Shown here one piece after another: positions 52,258 to 62,241 of a stretch of 64,000 nt of DNA (position 1 is the first letter of the stretch; the number at the start of each line of letters is the position of its first letter). The position numbers were made by a program, and so were the translations under genes. The notes beneath the pieces are model-generated. The model ran no database searches. It was not told the DNA's origin and saw only the letters and a program-made list of their open reading frames with translations. The stretch comes from Streptomyces sp. NBC_01260 (lineage in GTDB: Bacteria; Actinomycetota; Actinomycetes; Streptomycetales; Streptomycetaceae): the NCBI RefSeq assembly GCF_036226405.1, contig NZ_CP108464.1, positions 7,564,001 to 7,628,000 of the forward strand, in the 5' to 3' direction.

Positions 52258-52640
52258 GAAGCGGAAGCCGGATCCCGCCGCGGTGCGGCGGCGCTCAGAG
52301 CATGGCGGTGCGGGAGCTACGGGTGTTGGTGACCGTCACGGTCGCGGTGTCCGAGCGGTAGCGATCCTCGGACCATTCGACAGGGGTGCCGCGCTTTCCG
52401 AGGACCGGTTCGAAGTCCTTCCGAGCCCGTGCGGTCTCGGCCCGATCGCGTCATGTGAGGCGTCGATCCCCGCTGAGACCCGCCAGGATCCAGGGCGACC
52501 AGAAAACTCTTCGTCTCGCCTCGTCTCACACATCTCTCACAAACGAGAGCGCACGGGAGCACGCGAGAGCCTGTGACCTGGATAATCGCTGCCGCTACGG
52601 ACCAGGGCGAACCAGGTGGACATTACATAGGCTAGGGAGC
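52258..52640. pseudogene. Gap containing the 3' remnant of a GntR/UTRA regulator
   Basis: On the minus strand 52450-52295 reads FEPVLGKRGTPVEWSEDRYR / SDTATVTVTNTRS and stops at 52295: the end of a UTRA domain of a HutC-type regulator. The rest of the gene is missing. The stretch 52451-52627 shows nothing more than several CTCAC/GAGAG runs. Immediately before the next gene TAGGCT (52628-52633) is a likely -10 box, 7 bases ahead of the ATG, suggesting a leaderless message. Confidence 0.55.
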
Positions 52641-52925
52641 ATGGCCTACGAGATTCCGGTGACGCAAGCCCGAGCTGAGCTCGCCGAACTGATCAACCGT
52701 GTCGTTTACGGCGGTGAGCGAGTGGTGGTGACGCGGCACGGCAAGCCGCTCGTGGCGTTCGTATCGGCCGCTGACCTGGAGCGACTTGAGGACGAGGAGG
52801 CGGCGGAGCAGGAGCAGGTGATCAGCTCGGTCTCCTCGATCAGCTCCTTGTCGTCCGCTCCGGGTGAACGCCATCGCTTCGGTATCGCCGCGGAGCACCG
52901 GGGGCAGCAGAGTCCGGGGGACTGA
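52641..52925 (+). CDS. Phd/YefM-type antitoxin (orphan)
   Basis: A 94-residue protein. The first ~55 residues are the Phd/YefM DNA-binding fold: EIPVTQARAELAELINRVVY, GGERVVVTRHGKPLVAFVSA, ADLERLED. The C-terminal part (acidic, then Ser-rich VISSVSSISSLSSAP) is where a toxin would bind. No toxin gene follows; the next gene is convergent. In Streptomyces such single Phd-like genes are often conserved without a partner, so it may be a small regulator. It seems to be transcribed leaderless. Confidence 0.82.
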   Translation: MAYEIPVTQARAELAELINRVVYGGERVVVTRHGKPLVAFVSAADLERLEDEEAAEQEQVISSVSSISSLSSAPGERHRFGIAAEHRGQQSPGD

Positions 52926-52934
52926 TACGGAAAT

Positions 52935-52973
52935 GCCGTGCACCCCCGCCCGTGGAGGGCGGCGGGGCACGGC
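52935..52973. terminator. Bidirectional terminator
   Basis: GCCGTGC...GCACGGC with further pairing CCCCGCC / GGCGGGG inside forms a strong stem between two convergent genes. Confidence 0.7.
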
Positions 52974-52989
52974 TCTTCCGTGCGGTGTG

Positions 52990-53979
52990 TCAGCCGGCCA
53001 GTGCGGGGTGACGCTCGGGTGCGGCGGCGGAGTCCGCCTTCCTGGCCCTGCGCCGGCCGCCGATGACCACCGCGGTCAGTCCCAGCACGGTCCACAGGGT
53101 GAGGGTCAGGAGTGCTCGGCCCGCCGCGTTGCCGTCGAAGAACGCGACGGACCGCAGCAGCGATCCGCCCGCACCCGGCGGCAGCCACTGGCCGATCGTG
53201 CCGACCGGCCGGGGGAGGAGCTCGGGAGCGCTGGTGACGCCCGAGAAGGGGTTGCCCACCAGCACCATCAGCAGCGACCCCAGCCCGACGCCCGCTGTTC
53301 CGATCAGCGCGGCGAGCCCGGCCACCGTCGCGCCGATCGCGAGCACGGTGAGTCCGAACGCGCCCGCCTCACTCCACCAGTCGCCGGTCAGGACCCCGAG
53401 CCAGCTGTCCGTGAGCGCGGCGGACACCATCCCCACGAGGGCGGCGACCCCGAGCAGGGCCGCGGCCGCCCGGCCGCCGCGCAGGCCCAGCATGGTCACC
53501 GCGGCTCCGGCGGCCACGCCCGCGATAGCCAGGGGCAGGATGCTCGCGCCGAGGACGCTGCCGCGCGGATCCGTGGCCGGCGCCGCCACCGCGTCCGTGA
53601 CCGGGACCGGGGCGCCGTCCGGGGCCTGGGCGGTGACCGCGTCGTGCAGCAGTTGGGCGACCACCGGGCTCGCCGCGGACGCGGTCAGTAGCGCGGGGCC
53701 TTTCGCGGTGACCGCCACCGCCCCGTATACGGACCGGTGCTCGATCGCGGTGCGGGCGGCGGCCTCGGAGTCGTACCGGTGGATCTCGAAGGCGCCGTCA
53801 CGCTCTTCGAGCCGTCCTTGGAGCTGGTCGGCGGCCGGACCGGAGCCGACGACGCCGACGGGCAGCTCGCGCGGGGCCATCCGGGCGGCGGGCCAGGCGA
53901 AGGCCCAGAGGGCGAGGGCCACCACGGCGGGGACCAGGAGGACGACCGCCACCAGGCGGCGGTTGGGGGCAGTGGGCAT
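52990..53979 (-). CDS. ABC-2/YhgE-like integral membrane protein
   Basis: A 329-residue membrane protein with one N-terminal helix (LVAVVLLVPAVVALALWAFA), a ~110-residue extracytoplasmic region (VGVVGSGPAADQLQGRLEER, SVYGAVAVTAKGPALLTASA) and five or six C-terminal helices. This layout matches YhgE/Pip-type or ABC-2-like membrane proteins that often work in drug or phage-related export; no ATPase gene is adjacent, so its transport role is uncertain. It is divergent from a TetR regulator and the shared region has two TetR-type boxes, so it is probably the repressed target. Confidence 0.8.
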   Translation of the reverse strand: MPTAPNRRLVAVVLLVPAVVALALWAFAWPAARMAPRELPVGVVGSGPAADQLQGRLEERDGAFEIHRYDSEAAARTAIEHRSVYGAVAVTAKGPALLTASAASPVVAQLLHDAVTAQAPDGAPVPVTDAVAAPATDPRGSVLGASILPLAIAGVAAGAAVTMLGLRGGRAAAALLGVAALVGMVSAALTDSWLGVLTGDWWSEAGAFGLTVLAIGATVAGLAALIGTAGVGLGSLLMVLVGNPFSGVTSAPELLPRPVGTIGQWLPPGAGGSLLRSVAFFDGNAAGRALLTLTLWTVLGLTAVVIGGRRRARKADSAAAPERHPALAG

Positions 53980-54005
53980 GGCGGAGGGCTCGATTCAAAG
54001 AGAAT

Positions 54006-54081
54006 GATCGTTCGTTTTAAATGAGGGCCTCACTGTCCCGCCATGGCTGGGGCTTGTCAAGAAGGAACGTTCGTTTTAGAT
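54006..54081. promoter_or_regulatory. Two TetR boxes between membrane protein and tetR-type gene
   Basis: GATCGTTCGTTTTAAAT (54006-54022) and GAACGTTCGTTTTAGAT (54065-54081) are two near-identical boxes 59 bases apart, each with a GAACGTTC-like core. One lies near each gene. TAGATT (54078-54083) is a likely -10 box for the TetR gene, 6-7 bases from its ATG, so a leaderless transcript blocked by its own product is the natural reading. Confidence 0.65.
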
Positions 54082-54088
54082 TGAGGGC

Positions 54089-54718
54089 ATGGCCCGTGTA
54101 TCCCAGGAACACCTCGATGCCCGCCGCCGGCAGATCCTCGACGGCGCCGCGCGCTGCTTCGCCCGCGACGGGTTCCACGGCACCTCGATGCAGGACGTGC
54201 TGAAGGAGGTCGGGCTGTCGGCAGGTGCGGTGTACCGCTACTTCAGCGGCAAGGAGGATCTGATCGCGGCCATCGCGGGGGAGGCGGTCGCCGGCGTCCG
54301 GCAGGCGTTCGAACGGGCCACCCAGGTCAGCCCGCCGCCCACGCCCGATGTTCTGATCGGCCGCGTGGTGCGCACCCTGTTCGCCGAAGGTGTGGACGGG
54401 GGGCGCGGGCTGGACCGGCAGGCGTACGCCGGGCTGATCGTGCAGGTGTGGTCCGAGGCCCTGCGCAGCGACCGGCTGGCGGCCACTCTCATCGAGGCGT
54501 ACGAGGGGCTGCGGGCGTCCTGGTCCGAGCTGGTCAGGGCGTACCGGGAGCAGGGCGTGCTCGCCGCCGATGTGCCGGACGAGCGGGTCGCCCGCACACT
54601 GATCGCCGCCGCTCAGGGGTTCATCGTCCAGATGGCCATGTTCGGTGACCCCGGGCCCGAGACCATGGAGGACGGTCTGCGGGGGCTCATGGCCATGGAT
54701 GTGCAAAAGATCAGTTAA
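54089..54718 (+). CDS. TetR-family transcriptional repressor
   Basis: A 209-residue TetR regulator: RRRQILDGAARCFARDGFHG / TSMQDVLKEVGLSAGAVYRY is the standard helix-turn-helix (residues ~11-50), followed by a helical ligand-binding domain ending ERVARTLIAAAQGFIVQMAM. Start ATG 54089 has no separate ribosome site and a -10 box sits 6 bases upstream. It should repress itself and the divergent membrane-protein gene through the two boxes at 54006-54081. The ligand is unknown. Confidence 0.92.
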   Translation: MARVSQEHLDARRRQILDGAARCFARDGFHGTSMQDVLKEVGLSAGAVYRYFSGKEDLIAAIAGEAVAGVRQAFERATQVSPPPTPDVLIGRVVRTLFAEGVDGGRGLDRQAYAGLIVQVWSEALRSDRLAATLIEAYEGLRASWSELVRAYREQGVLAADVPDERVARTLIAAAQGFIVQMAMFGDPGPETMEDGLRGLMAMDVQKIS

Positions 54719-54856
54719 CGCGCCGGAAAAACTTCGGCTCTAACGTGCAATACCTCGCCGCGCGGCACCGGTTCGGCATTCAACAGTCTGTTGAGGGCGG
54801 CTAGTGTCGCGCTGCGCCCAGGGCCGGTACTGGGCGGACGACTGTGAGGTGGACAC

Positions 54857-55159
54857 GTGCAACTGACCCCGCACGAGCAGGAACGTCTGCTCATTCACGT
54901 AGCCGCGGATGTGGCGGAGAAGCGCCGCGCCCGCGGACTGCGGCTCAACCACCCGGAGGCGGTGGCCCTCATCACCTCCCATCTGATGGAGGGTGCCCGC
55001 GACGGCCGTACGGTCACGGAGCTGATGGCATCCGGGCGCAAGGTGCTCAGCCGTGACGACGTCATGGACGGCATAGCCGAGATGATCCATGACGTGCAGG
55101 TCGAGGCGACCTTCCCGGACGGCACCAAGCTCGTCACCGTCCACGATCCGATCGTCTGA
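54857..55159 (+). CDS. ureA: Urease gamma subunit
   Basis: A 100-residue UreA, the small subunit of urease, which hydrolyses urea to ammonia and carbamate. Typical stretches are [40 protein letters not shown] and the end [20 protein letters not shown]. Starts with GTG 54857 behind GAGGTGG. First gene of a six-gene operon ureA-ureB-ureC-ureF-ureG-ureD. Confidence 0.97.
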   Translation: MQLTPHEQERLLIHVAADVAEKRRARGLRLNHPEAVALITSHLMEGARDGRTVTELMASGRKVLSRDDVMDGIAEMIHDVQVEATFPDGTKLVTVHDPIV

Positions 55160-55169
55160 CGGGCCGCCG

Positions 55170-55481
55170 ATGATTCCGGGCGAGATCCTGTACGCGGACG
55201 GACCGGTGCCGCTCAACGCGGGCCGGACCGTCACCCGCCTCATCGTGCTCAACGCGGCCGACCGGCCTGTCCAGGTCGGCTCGCACTACCACTTCGCCGA
55301 GGCCAACCCCGGCCTGGAGTTCGACCGTACGGCAGCCCGCGGGCTGCGGCTGAACATCGCCGCCGGCACGGCCGTCCGCTTCGAGCCCGGCATACCCGTC
55401 GACATCGAACTCGTCCCCCTGGCCGGACGGCGGATCGTCCCGGGCCTGCGCGGCGAGACCGGAGGTGCTCTCGATGGCTGA
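55170..55481 (+). CDS. ureB: Urease beta subunit
   Basis: A 103-residue Ure[40 protein letters not shown] and [20 protein letters not shown] are the family pattern. Structural subunit that packs between UreA and UreC. ATG 55170 is chosen since family similarity starts there, 10 bases after ureA; it overlaps ureC by 8 bases. Confidence 0.96.
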   Translation: MIPGEILYADGPVPLNAGRTVTRLIVLNAADRPVQVGSHYHFAEANPGLEFDRTAARGLRLNIAAGTAVRFEPGIPVDIELVPLAGRRIVPGLRGETGGALDG

Positions 55482-57195
55482 ACTCCATCGCGCCGTGTAC
55501 GCGGACCTGTTCGGTCCCACCACCGGCGACCGGATCCGTCTCGCCGACACCGATCTGCTCGTGGAGATCGAGGAGGACCGCTGCGGCGGCCCCGGACTCG
55601 CGGGCGACGAGGCGGTGTTCGGCGGCGGCAAGGTGATCCGCGAGTCCATGGGCCAGGCGCGCACCACCCGCGCCGAAGGCGCCCCCGACACGGTCGTCAC
55701 CGGCGCCGTCATCATCGACCACTGGGGCATCGTCAAGGCGGACATCGGCATCCGCGACGGCCGGATCACCGGGATCGGCAAGGCAGGCAACCCGGACACC
55801 ATGGACGGCGTCCATCCGGAGCTGGTCATCGGTCCGGAGACCGAAATCGTCGCGGGCAACGGGAAGTTCATCACCGCGGGCGCCATCGACGCGCATGTGC
55901 ACTTCATCTCGCCGACCCTCATGGACCAGGCACTCTCGTCCGGCATCACCACGCTCGTCGGCGGCGGTACCGGTCCGGCTGAGGGCACCAAGGCCACCAC
56001 CATCACCCCGGGCCCCTGGCACCTCGCCCGGATGTTCGCGGCACTGGAGGCGTACCCCGTCAACATCGGTCTGCTCGGCAAGGGCAACACGATGTCCCGC
56101 GAGGCCATGCACTCCCAGCTGCGGGCAGGGGCGCTCGGGTTCAAGATCCACGAGGACTGGGGGGCGACACCCGCCGTCATCGACGCCTGCCTCGGCGTCT
56201 GCGAGGAGACCGGTGCCCAGCTGGCCATCCACACGGACACGCTCAACGAGGCCGGGTTCGTCGCCGACACCCTGGCCGCCATCGCCGGGCGCTCCATCCA
56301 CGCGTACCACACCGAAGGGGCGGGAGGCGGGCACGCGCCCGACATCATCAGTGTCGTCTCGGAGCCGTACGTCCTGCCCAGCTCCACCAACCCCACCCGG
56401 CCGCACACCGTCAACACCATCGAGGAACACCTCGACATGCTGATGGTCTGTCATCACCTCAACCCCGCCGTGCCGGAGGACCTGGCCTTCGCCGAATCAC
56501 GGATCCGGCCCTCCACCATCGCGGCGGAGGACATCCTCCACGACCTCGGCGCCATCTCGATCATCTCGTCCGACTCCCAGGCGATGGGCCGCATCGGGGA
56601 GGTCGTCCTGCGCACCTGGCAGACCGCGCACGTGATGAAGAGGCGTCGCGGCGCGCTGCCGGGCGACGGGCGTGCGGACAACCGCCGAGTCCGTCGCTAT
56701 GTCGCCAAATACACCATCAACCCCGCGGTGGCCCAGGGCCTCGACCAGGAGATCGGCTCGGTCGAGATCGGCAAGCTCGCCGATCTGGTGCTGTGGGAAC
56801 CGGCGTTCTTCGGCGTGAAACCGCAGACCGTCATCAAGGGCGGCCAGATCGCGTACGCGCAGATGGGCGACGCCAACGCCTCCATACCCACCCCGCAGCC
56901 CGTCCTGCCCCGGCCCATGTTCGGCGCCGTCGGCCGGGCCCCGGCCGCCAACTCGTTCAACTTCGTGGCAGCGGCGGCGATCGAGGACGGGCTGCCGGAG
57001 CGGCTCGCACTCGGGAAGCGGTTCGTCCCGATCACCAGCACCCGGGGGGTCGGCAAGGCCGACATGCGGGAGAACGACGCGCTGCCACGGGTCGACGTCG
57101 ACCCCGACAGCTTCGCCGTGACCATCGACGGCGAACCGGTCGAACCGGCACCCGCTGCCGAACTCCCCATGGCCCAGCGCTACTTCCTCTTCTGA
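55474..57195 (+). CDS. ureC: Urease alpha (catalytic) subunit
   Basis: A 573-residue UreC. The nickel ligands and active site can be seen: His141 and His143 in [11 protein letters not shown], the Lys to be carbamylated at 224 in [13 protein letters not shown], His in [12 protein letters not shown] and in [15 protein letters not shown], and the mobile-flap histidines in [20 protein letters not shown]. Length and ends are normal. The ATG at 55474 has GGAGG 8 bases upstream and lies inside the last codons of ureB. Confidence 0.97.
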   Translation: MAELHRAVYADLFGPTTGDRIRLADTDLLVEIEEDRCGGPGLAGDEAVFGGGKVIRESMGQARTTRAEGAPDTVVTGAVIIDHWGIVKADIGIRDGRITGIGKAGNPDTMDGVHPELVIGPETEIVAGNGKFITAGAIDAHVHFISPTLMDQALSSGITTLVGGGTGPAEGTKATTITPGPWHLARMFAALEAYPVNIGLLGKGNTMSREAMHSQLRAGALGFKIHEDWGATPAVIDACLGVCEETGAQLAIHTDTLNEAGFVADTLAAIAGRSIHAYHTEGAGGGHAPDIISVVSEPYVLPSSTNPTRPHTVNTIEEHLDMLMVCHHLNPAVPEDLAFAESRIRPSTIAAEDILHDLGAISIISSDSQAMGRIGEVVLRTWQTAHVMKRRRGALPGDGRADNRRVRRYVAKYTINPAVAQGLDQEIGSVEIGKLADLVLWEPAFFGVKPQTVIKGGQIAYAQMGDANASIPTPQPVLPRPMFGAVGRAPAANSFNFVAAAAIEDGLPERLALGKRFVPITSTRGVGKADMRENDALPRVDVDPDSFAVTIDGEPVEPAPAAELPMAQRYFLF

Positions 57196-57208
57196 GAACG
57201 GTCCCCTG

Positions 57209-57871
57209 ATGAGCCGTGCAGCCCTGCTCGTCCTGGCCGACGGCCGGTTCCCCGCCGGCGGCCATGCCCATTCCGGTGGCGCGGAACCGGCCGTCGGGGC
57301 GGGACGCATCCGCAACGCCGAGGACCTCGCCGACTTCTGCCGGGGCCGCCTCCACACCACCGGGCTCACCGCCGCCGCGCTCGCCGCGGCGGCCGCCCAC
57401 GGGCACGACCCGCTCGCCCTCGACGAGGCCGCCGACGCCCGCACCCCCTCGCCCGCGCTGCGCGCGGTGGCGCGCAGGCTAGGCCGCCAGCTGATGCGGG
57501 CGGCCCGCGCGACCTGGCCCAGCGGCGAACTCGACGCGCTCGCGCAGGCCCGTCCGCGAGGCGTCCACCAGCCCGTCGTGCTGGGTCTCACCGCCCGCGC
57601 GGCAGGGCTCGGGCCGGAGGACGCCGCGCACTGCGCCGCGTACGAAGCGGTGAGCGGACCGGCCACGGCGGTGGTCCGGCTGCTCTCCCTCAACCCGTTC
57701 GACGCCACCGCCGTCCTCGCCCGGCTCGCCCCCGAACTCGACCACGTCGCCGAACTGGCTGCCGCCGCAGCCTGCGGAAGCATCGACGAACTGCCCGCCG
57801 CGTCGGCCCCGTTGCTCGACATCACCGCCGAGGCCCACGCCGGATGGCCGGTCCGGCTGTTCGCCTCGTAA
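57209..57871 (+). CDS. ureF: Urease accessory protein UreF
   Basis: A 220-residue helical protein with [20 protein letters not shown] near the start, the UreF hallmark, then [20 protein letters not shown] and a C-terminus like that of other actinobacterial UreF. It works with UreD and UreG in loading nickel into the apo-enzyme. Starts 13 bases after ureC. Confidence 0.93.
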   Translation: MSRAALLVLADGRFPAGGHAHSGGAEPAVGAGRIRNAEDLADFCRGRLHTTGLTAAALAAAAAHGHDPLALDEAADARTPSPALRAVARRLGRQLMRAARATWPSGELDALAQARPRGVHQPVVLGLTARAAGLGPEDAAHCAAYEAVSGPATAVVRLLSLNPFDATAVLARLAPELDHVAELAAAAACGSIDELPAASAPLLDITAEAHAGWPVRLFAS

Positions 57872-57921
57872 CCCCGCCCGCAGAAGAACTCGTTGACCCG
57901 AAACAGCACAGGAGCCGCACC

Positions 57922-58595
<674 letters not shown>

Positions 58596-58599
<4 letters not shown>

Positions 58600-59369
58600 G
58601 CGTCCGGGCCACCGCCCGCATCACCGCCGTACGCGACAGCCGCGGCGCGACCTCGCTCCCCGTCCTGGAGAGCGAGGGGCCGCTCGCCCTGCGTCGGACC
58701 AGGGCCGTGTCACCCGGCTCGGCCCGCGTCACCGTGGTCGGCGCGATGAGCGCGCCGCTCGGCGGTGACCGGCTCGCCATCGAGGTGCGCGCCGATCCCG
58801 GCGCCCGGCTCGCCGTCGACTCGGCCGCGGCCACACTCGCCCTGCCCGGCCCCGGGCCGGGGACCGGGGCCGCCCGCTACGAGGTGCGGCTGAGCGCGGG
58901 GGAGGGGGCCGAGCTCAGCTGGCTGCCGGAACAGCTCATCTCCGCGCACGGCAGCGAACTGATCACGCGGACCACCGCCGAACTCGCGCCCACCGCACGG
59001 CTGGTGCTGCGCGAGGAGCAGATCCTCGGCCGCCACGGAGAGAGCCCCGGCACCCTCCTCAGCAGGCTCACCGTCCGCCGTGCCGGGCGCCCGCTCCTCG
59101 ACCAGCAGGTGGCCTACGGGCCCGGGGCCCCCGGCGGCTGGAACGGCCCGGCCGTGCTCGGCGGCCACCGCGCCGTCGGGCAACTGCTCGTCGTGGAGCC
59201 GTCGTTCGACGACCGGAGCCCGGAAGGCAGGCTGCTGGGACCGACCGCCGTGCTCACCCGCCTCGCCGGCCCCGCCGTGCTGGTGACCGCGGTGGCCGCC
59301 GACGCGAGGGAGCTGCGGGCCGTGCTGGACCGTGCGCACGACGAGCTGACGGCCGCCGTGGCCGGCTGA
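58596..59369 (+). CDS. ureD: Urease accessory protein UreD
   Basis: A 257-residue UreD/UreH scaffold. Family features include [40 protein letters not shown] and [20 protein letters not shown]; the C-terminus is normal. Overlaps ureG by ATGA. Last gene of the operon. No ureE and no nickel-permease gene is present in the cluster, a common situation in Streptomyces. Confidence 0.94.
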
Positions 59370-59456
59370 ACACCGCTGAGCGCGGCCACCCTTCTGGCGC
59401 GCCACGACGACGCGACATGACGGGCGGCCCGGCAGCGCTCCACGGACCGTGAGCGC

Positions 59457-60506
59457 TCACCCCGTACGGTCGTACCGCTCCAGCCAGGCGTCCTCCGCCG
59501 CGTAGTCGAAGAGCCCCGCGCCGTACGCCCGCGCCATGGCGGGGTAGGCGTCCGTCCAGTCGCGCCCCGCCAACCGCGCGGTGATCCACTCGACGGACTC
59601 CGGGAGCGACTCTGCATAGCCCGTCACCGGCCGGTAGCCGAGCTCTCGTTCGGCGGCCGTCAGGTCGTACACGATGGGGTGCGGGGCGCCCCAGGGCGAC
59701 AGGCCGACCCCGTCGGGCGCGGCGGCGCCCGGCATCAGCACGGTCTCGGTCTGCCGTCCCAGCACCGCGTCGACCGCTTCGCCGATCTCCGCGACCGTAG
59801 GCGCCTGCGGATCGGCGGCGTTGAGCACCCGGGAGCCGGGCCGCAGGGCGGCCAGCCGGATCAGCTCGGCGGCGTTGGCGGCATGGAGCGGATGGAAGCG
59901 CGACCTTCCCCCGTAAGCCAGCACGCGCCGGGCGCGGCCGTCCAGAGCGCGTTTCACGAAGTAGAGCTCGCGCGGTGAGCGGCAGTACGGACCATGGACC
60001 GCACCCGCCCGCAACAGCGTGACGGGCAGCGCGTCACCGGCCGCGAGGAGATCCTGTTCCAGCCGGATCTTCCGGGTCCCGTACGTGGTCTCGCCCGGTG
60101 GGACGGTGGGCTGCGACTCAGGGATCGGCACCGGGTAGCACGGCGACCCGTCGGGTTCGCCCTGCGTATCGAAACTGCGGCCGCGGTCGTCCTCGTACAC
60201 CGCACCGCTGGAGACGACCACGGCCGACCCGATCCGGTCCGCGAGGTCCGTCAGCTGCCGGGCGTGCTGCCGCCCGTACGCCACCATGTCGACCAGTACG
60301 TCGCAGCCGTCGCCGAGCGCCGCCGCGAGCGCGCCCTCCTCGTCGCGGTCCAGTGCCGCCGTGCGTACCCCCTCGTCCCAGCGCTCGTCACGGCCGCCGC
60401 CGCGCGAGGCCGCGGTCACCGTCCAGCCGTCCTCGACGAGTGAGCGCACCGCGGCCCGTCCGATCTGGCCCGTCGCTCCCAGCACCCATGCGTGTCCCTT
60501 GCTCAT
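59457..60506 (-). CDS. NAD-dependent epimerase/dehydratase family protein
   Basis: A 349-residue extended-SDR protein. The nucleotide site is WVLGATGQIGRAAVRSLVED at the N-terminus, and the active-site residues are SSGAVYED and the Tyr/Lys in TTYGTRKIRLEQDLL. VTLLRAGAVHGPYCRSPREL and FHPLHAANAAELIRLAALRP fit sugar-nucleotide epimerases or reductases. Start ATG 60506 (MSKGHAWVLGATG). Substrate unknown; stands alone between urease and the acyltransferase. Confidence 0.88.
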   Translation of the reverse strand: MSKGHAWVLGATGQIGRAAVRSLVEDGWTVTAASRGGGRDERWDEGVRTAALDRDEEGALAAALGDGCDVLVDMVAYGRQHARQLTDLADRIGSAVVVSSGAVYEDDRGRSFDTQGEPDGSPCYPVPIPESQPTVPPGETTYGTRKIRLEQDLLAAGDALPVTLLRAGAVHGPYCRSPRELYFVKRALDGRARRVLAYGGRSRFHPLHAANAAELIRLAALRPGSRVLNAADPQAPTVAEIGEAVDAVLGRQTETVLMPGAAAPDGVGLSPWGAPHPIVYDLTAAERELGYRPVTGYAESLPESVEWITARLAGRDWTDAYPAMARAYGAGLFDYAAEDAWLERYDRTG

Positions 60507-60570
60507 GAACCGCACGCTAGGGGGAGTGCGGAGCCCGGACCAGCGGGGTTCACCGACCGCGAATCCGCCG

Positions 60571-61284
60571 TCAGCGTCGCAGTTTCGGGAACTTTCCCGG
60601 GCGTTGTGCCTGCTCGGCGGCCTTCACCTTGGCCGCGTACTCGTCGACGTACTCCTGGCCGGAGAGGCCGAGGATCGCGTACATGATCTCGTCGGTGACC
60701 GCCCGGACCGCCGCCTTCTCGTTCTCCAGCCCGGCGTAGCGGGAGAAGTCCAGCGGCTCACCGAAGCGGATGGTGACCTGCTTGATCCGCGGGACGACCT
60801 TGCCGGGTGGCTGGATCTCGAACGTGCCGACCATGGCGCACGGCACCACCGGCACCTGTGCCCTGATCGCCATGACCGCGACCCCGACCTTGCCCTTGTA
60901 GAGCCGTCCGTCGTGCGAACGGGTGCCCTCCGGGTAGATGCCCAGCAGCTCGCCCCTGCTCAGCACCCCGAGCCCCTCGCGGATCGCCGCCTGCCCCGCC
61001 TCCTTTCCGGACCGGTCGACCGGGATCTGGCCGGCGCTCCGGAAGAACGCGGCGGTCAGCCTGCCCTTCACACCGGGGCCGGTGAAGTACTCCGCCTTCG
61101 CGAGGAAGGTGATACGCCGTTTGATGATCGCGGGCATCAGGAAGTGGTCGGAGAACGACAGATGATTACCGGCCACGATCGCCGCACCGTCCGCCGGAAT
61201 GTGCTCCGTGCCCTCGATGACGGGGCGGAAGAACAGCCGCAGCAGCGGCCCCAGGACGACGTACTTGAGCAGGTAATAGAACAC
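60571..61284 (-). CDS. plsC: 1-acyl-sn-glycerol-3-phosphate acyltransferase (PlsC-like)
   Basis: A 237-residue membrane-associated acyltransferase. Motif I HxxxxD appears as NHLSFSDHFLM, motif II as FFRSAGQIPVDRSG, motif III as IYPEGTRSHDGRLYKG. A hydrophobic N-terminus (FYYLLKYVVLGPLLRLFF) anchors it. It should transfer an acyl group to lysophosphatidic acid in phospholipid synthesis. Several paralogues are common in Streptomyces, so the exact acceptor is not certain. Confidence 0.9.
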   Translation of the reverse strand: MFYYLLKYVVLGPLLRLFFRPVIEGTEHIPADGAAIVAGNHLSFSDHFLMPAIIKRRITFLAKAEYFTGPGVKGRLTAAFFRSAGQIPVDRSGKEAGQAAIREGLGVLSRGELLGIYPEGTRSHDGRLYKGKVGVAVMAIRAQVPVVPCAMVGTFEIQPPGKVVPRIKQVTIRFGEPLDFSRYAGLENEKAAVRAVTDEIMYAILGLSGQEYVDEYAAKVKAAEQAQRPGKFPKLRR

Positions 61285-61491
61285 GGGGCGGCTCCCAGTT
61301 CGGCCGGATCGGCTCCACAGCTGCGTTTTGCCAGGTCAGCGGAGACCTCAGCAGAGGACACCTTATGTGCAGCCGTCGTCCCGTCTACCCGTACTCGGGC
61401 GGGTCGATGCCGCAAGTGCCTCGTCCGGCGCGATGGATTCGAGGCGGCGGACACCGCGGGGCGGGGCGCCCACCCGGGGCCGTACCGGCGG

Positions 61492-61989
61492 TCAGGCGGA
61501 GCGGCGCTGTTCGTGGACGGCCTTCATGAGGTCCTCGATGGCGGACCGGGCCTCGACGTCGCGCTCTTCGTCGATCGCTTCGAGCGCGGCGGCCGCGGCC
61601 TCGCGGATGTGGTGCGGGAGGTTGTCGGCGGCCGTGAGCCGGTACGCGGCCTGGCGGCGCGCCGTGCGCTCGGCGGGGTGCACCGCGTCGGGGCCGGAGA
61701 GAGGGAAGACGGAGACCCCGTAGGCGGATATCCCCAGCACCACCATCTCCCCGATCGCGTCGGCGTACCCGCGCGCGACGGCCTTCCCCCGGTCCTCCTT
61801 GATGGTCGTGATCATTCGGCGGCGCGACAGGACCGTGCCGAGCGCTGCGCCGCCTCCCAGCGAGAGGCCGCAGGTGACGGCGAGGAACGGTCCGTCCCAG
61901 ACGAAGCCGGTGAGTGCTCCCAGTCCCGCGAGGGCGACGGTCCACGCGGCCGCCACCCGATGGCCTGTCGTCTCCGGTGCGGTGTCCAT
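61492..61989 (-). CDS. Hypothetical membrane protein, 165 aa
   Basis: Not recognised. Two membrane segments near the N-terminus (AAAWTVALAGLGALTGFVWD and AVTCGLSLGGGAALGTVLSR), then a soluble part with ARGYADAIGEMVVLGISAYG and a helical, charged C-terminus (HHIREAAAAALEAIDEERDV / EARSAIEDLMKAVHEQRRSA). ATG 61989 is taken as start. Codon bias supports a real gene. The long upstream extension of the frame looks artificial. Confidence 0.65.
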   Translation of the reverse strand: MDTAPETTGHRVAAAWTVALAGLGALTGFVWDGPFLAVTCGLSLGGGAALGTVLSRRRMITTIKEDRGKAVARGYADAIGEMVVLGISAYGVSVFPLSGPDAVHPAERTARRQAAYRLTAADNLPHHIREAAAAALEAIDEERDVEARSAIEDLMKAVHEQRRSA

Positions 61990-61998
61990 GGGGGGAGT

Positions 61999-62241
61999 GT
62001 GCCATCCGATGACGACAGAACCGGGGCCGGGTGGCCTGCCGTCGCGGCGCGACGCGCGGCCCAGGAAGAGCGCCACACGGCCGAGCGGACCGCGGCGGCC
62101 CTCGCGGAGACGAAGGCGGCGGCCGCCGAGGGCATCGATCCGGTGCTGGTGGCGGCGACCCTGCGCACCCTCCTCGCCGTCCTGGACGCCGACCGGGCCC
62201 CCGGACCGGTGGCCCTCACCGCCGCCGGGACGAGGCCGTGA
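61999..62241 (+). CDS. Possible small helical protein, coupled to the dehydrogenase remnant
   Basis: From GTG 61999 an 80-residue reading is helical and Ala-rich (AERTAAALAETKAAAAEGID / PVLVAATLRTLLAVLDADRA), with native-like codon use. Its stop overlaps the GTG of the next gene. The start is uncertain and it might be an artefact or a remnant of another gene. Not recognised. Confidence 0.35.
   Translation: MPSDDDRTGAGWPAVAARRAAQEERHTAERTAAALAETKAAAAEGIDPVLVAATLRTLLAVLDADRAPGPVALTAAGTRP

Noticed and set aside
52404..52417. tRNA T-arm-like sequence CGGTTCGAAGTCC
   Set aside because: It is part of the coding remnant of a GntR/UTRA regulator on the minus strand; no acceptor or anticodon stem is present.
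57844..57921. Longer UreG start upstream of 57922
   Set aside because: Overlaps the end of ureF, has no ribosome site, and UreG similarity with the His-containing N-terminus starts at 57922.
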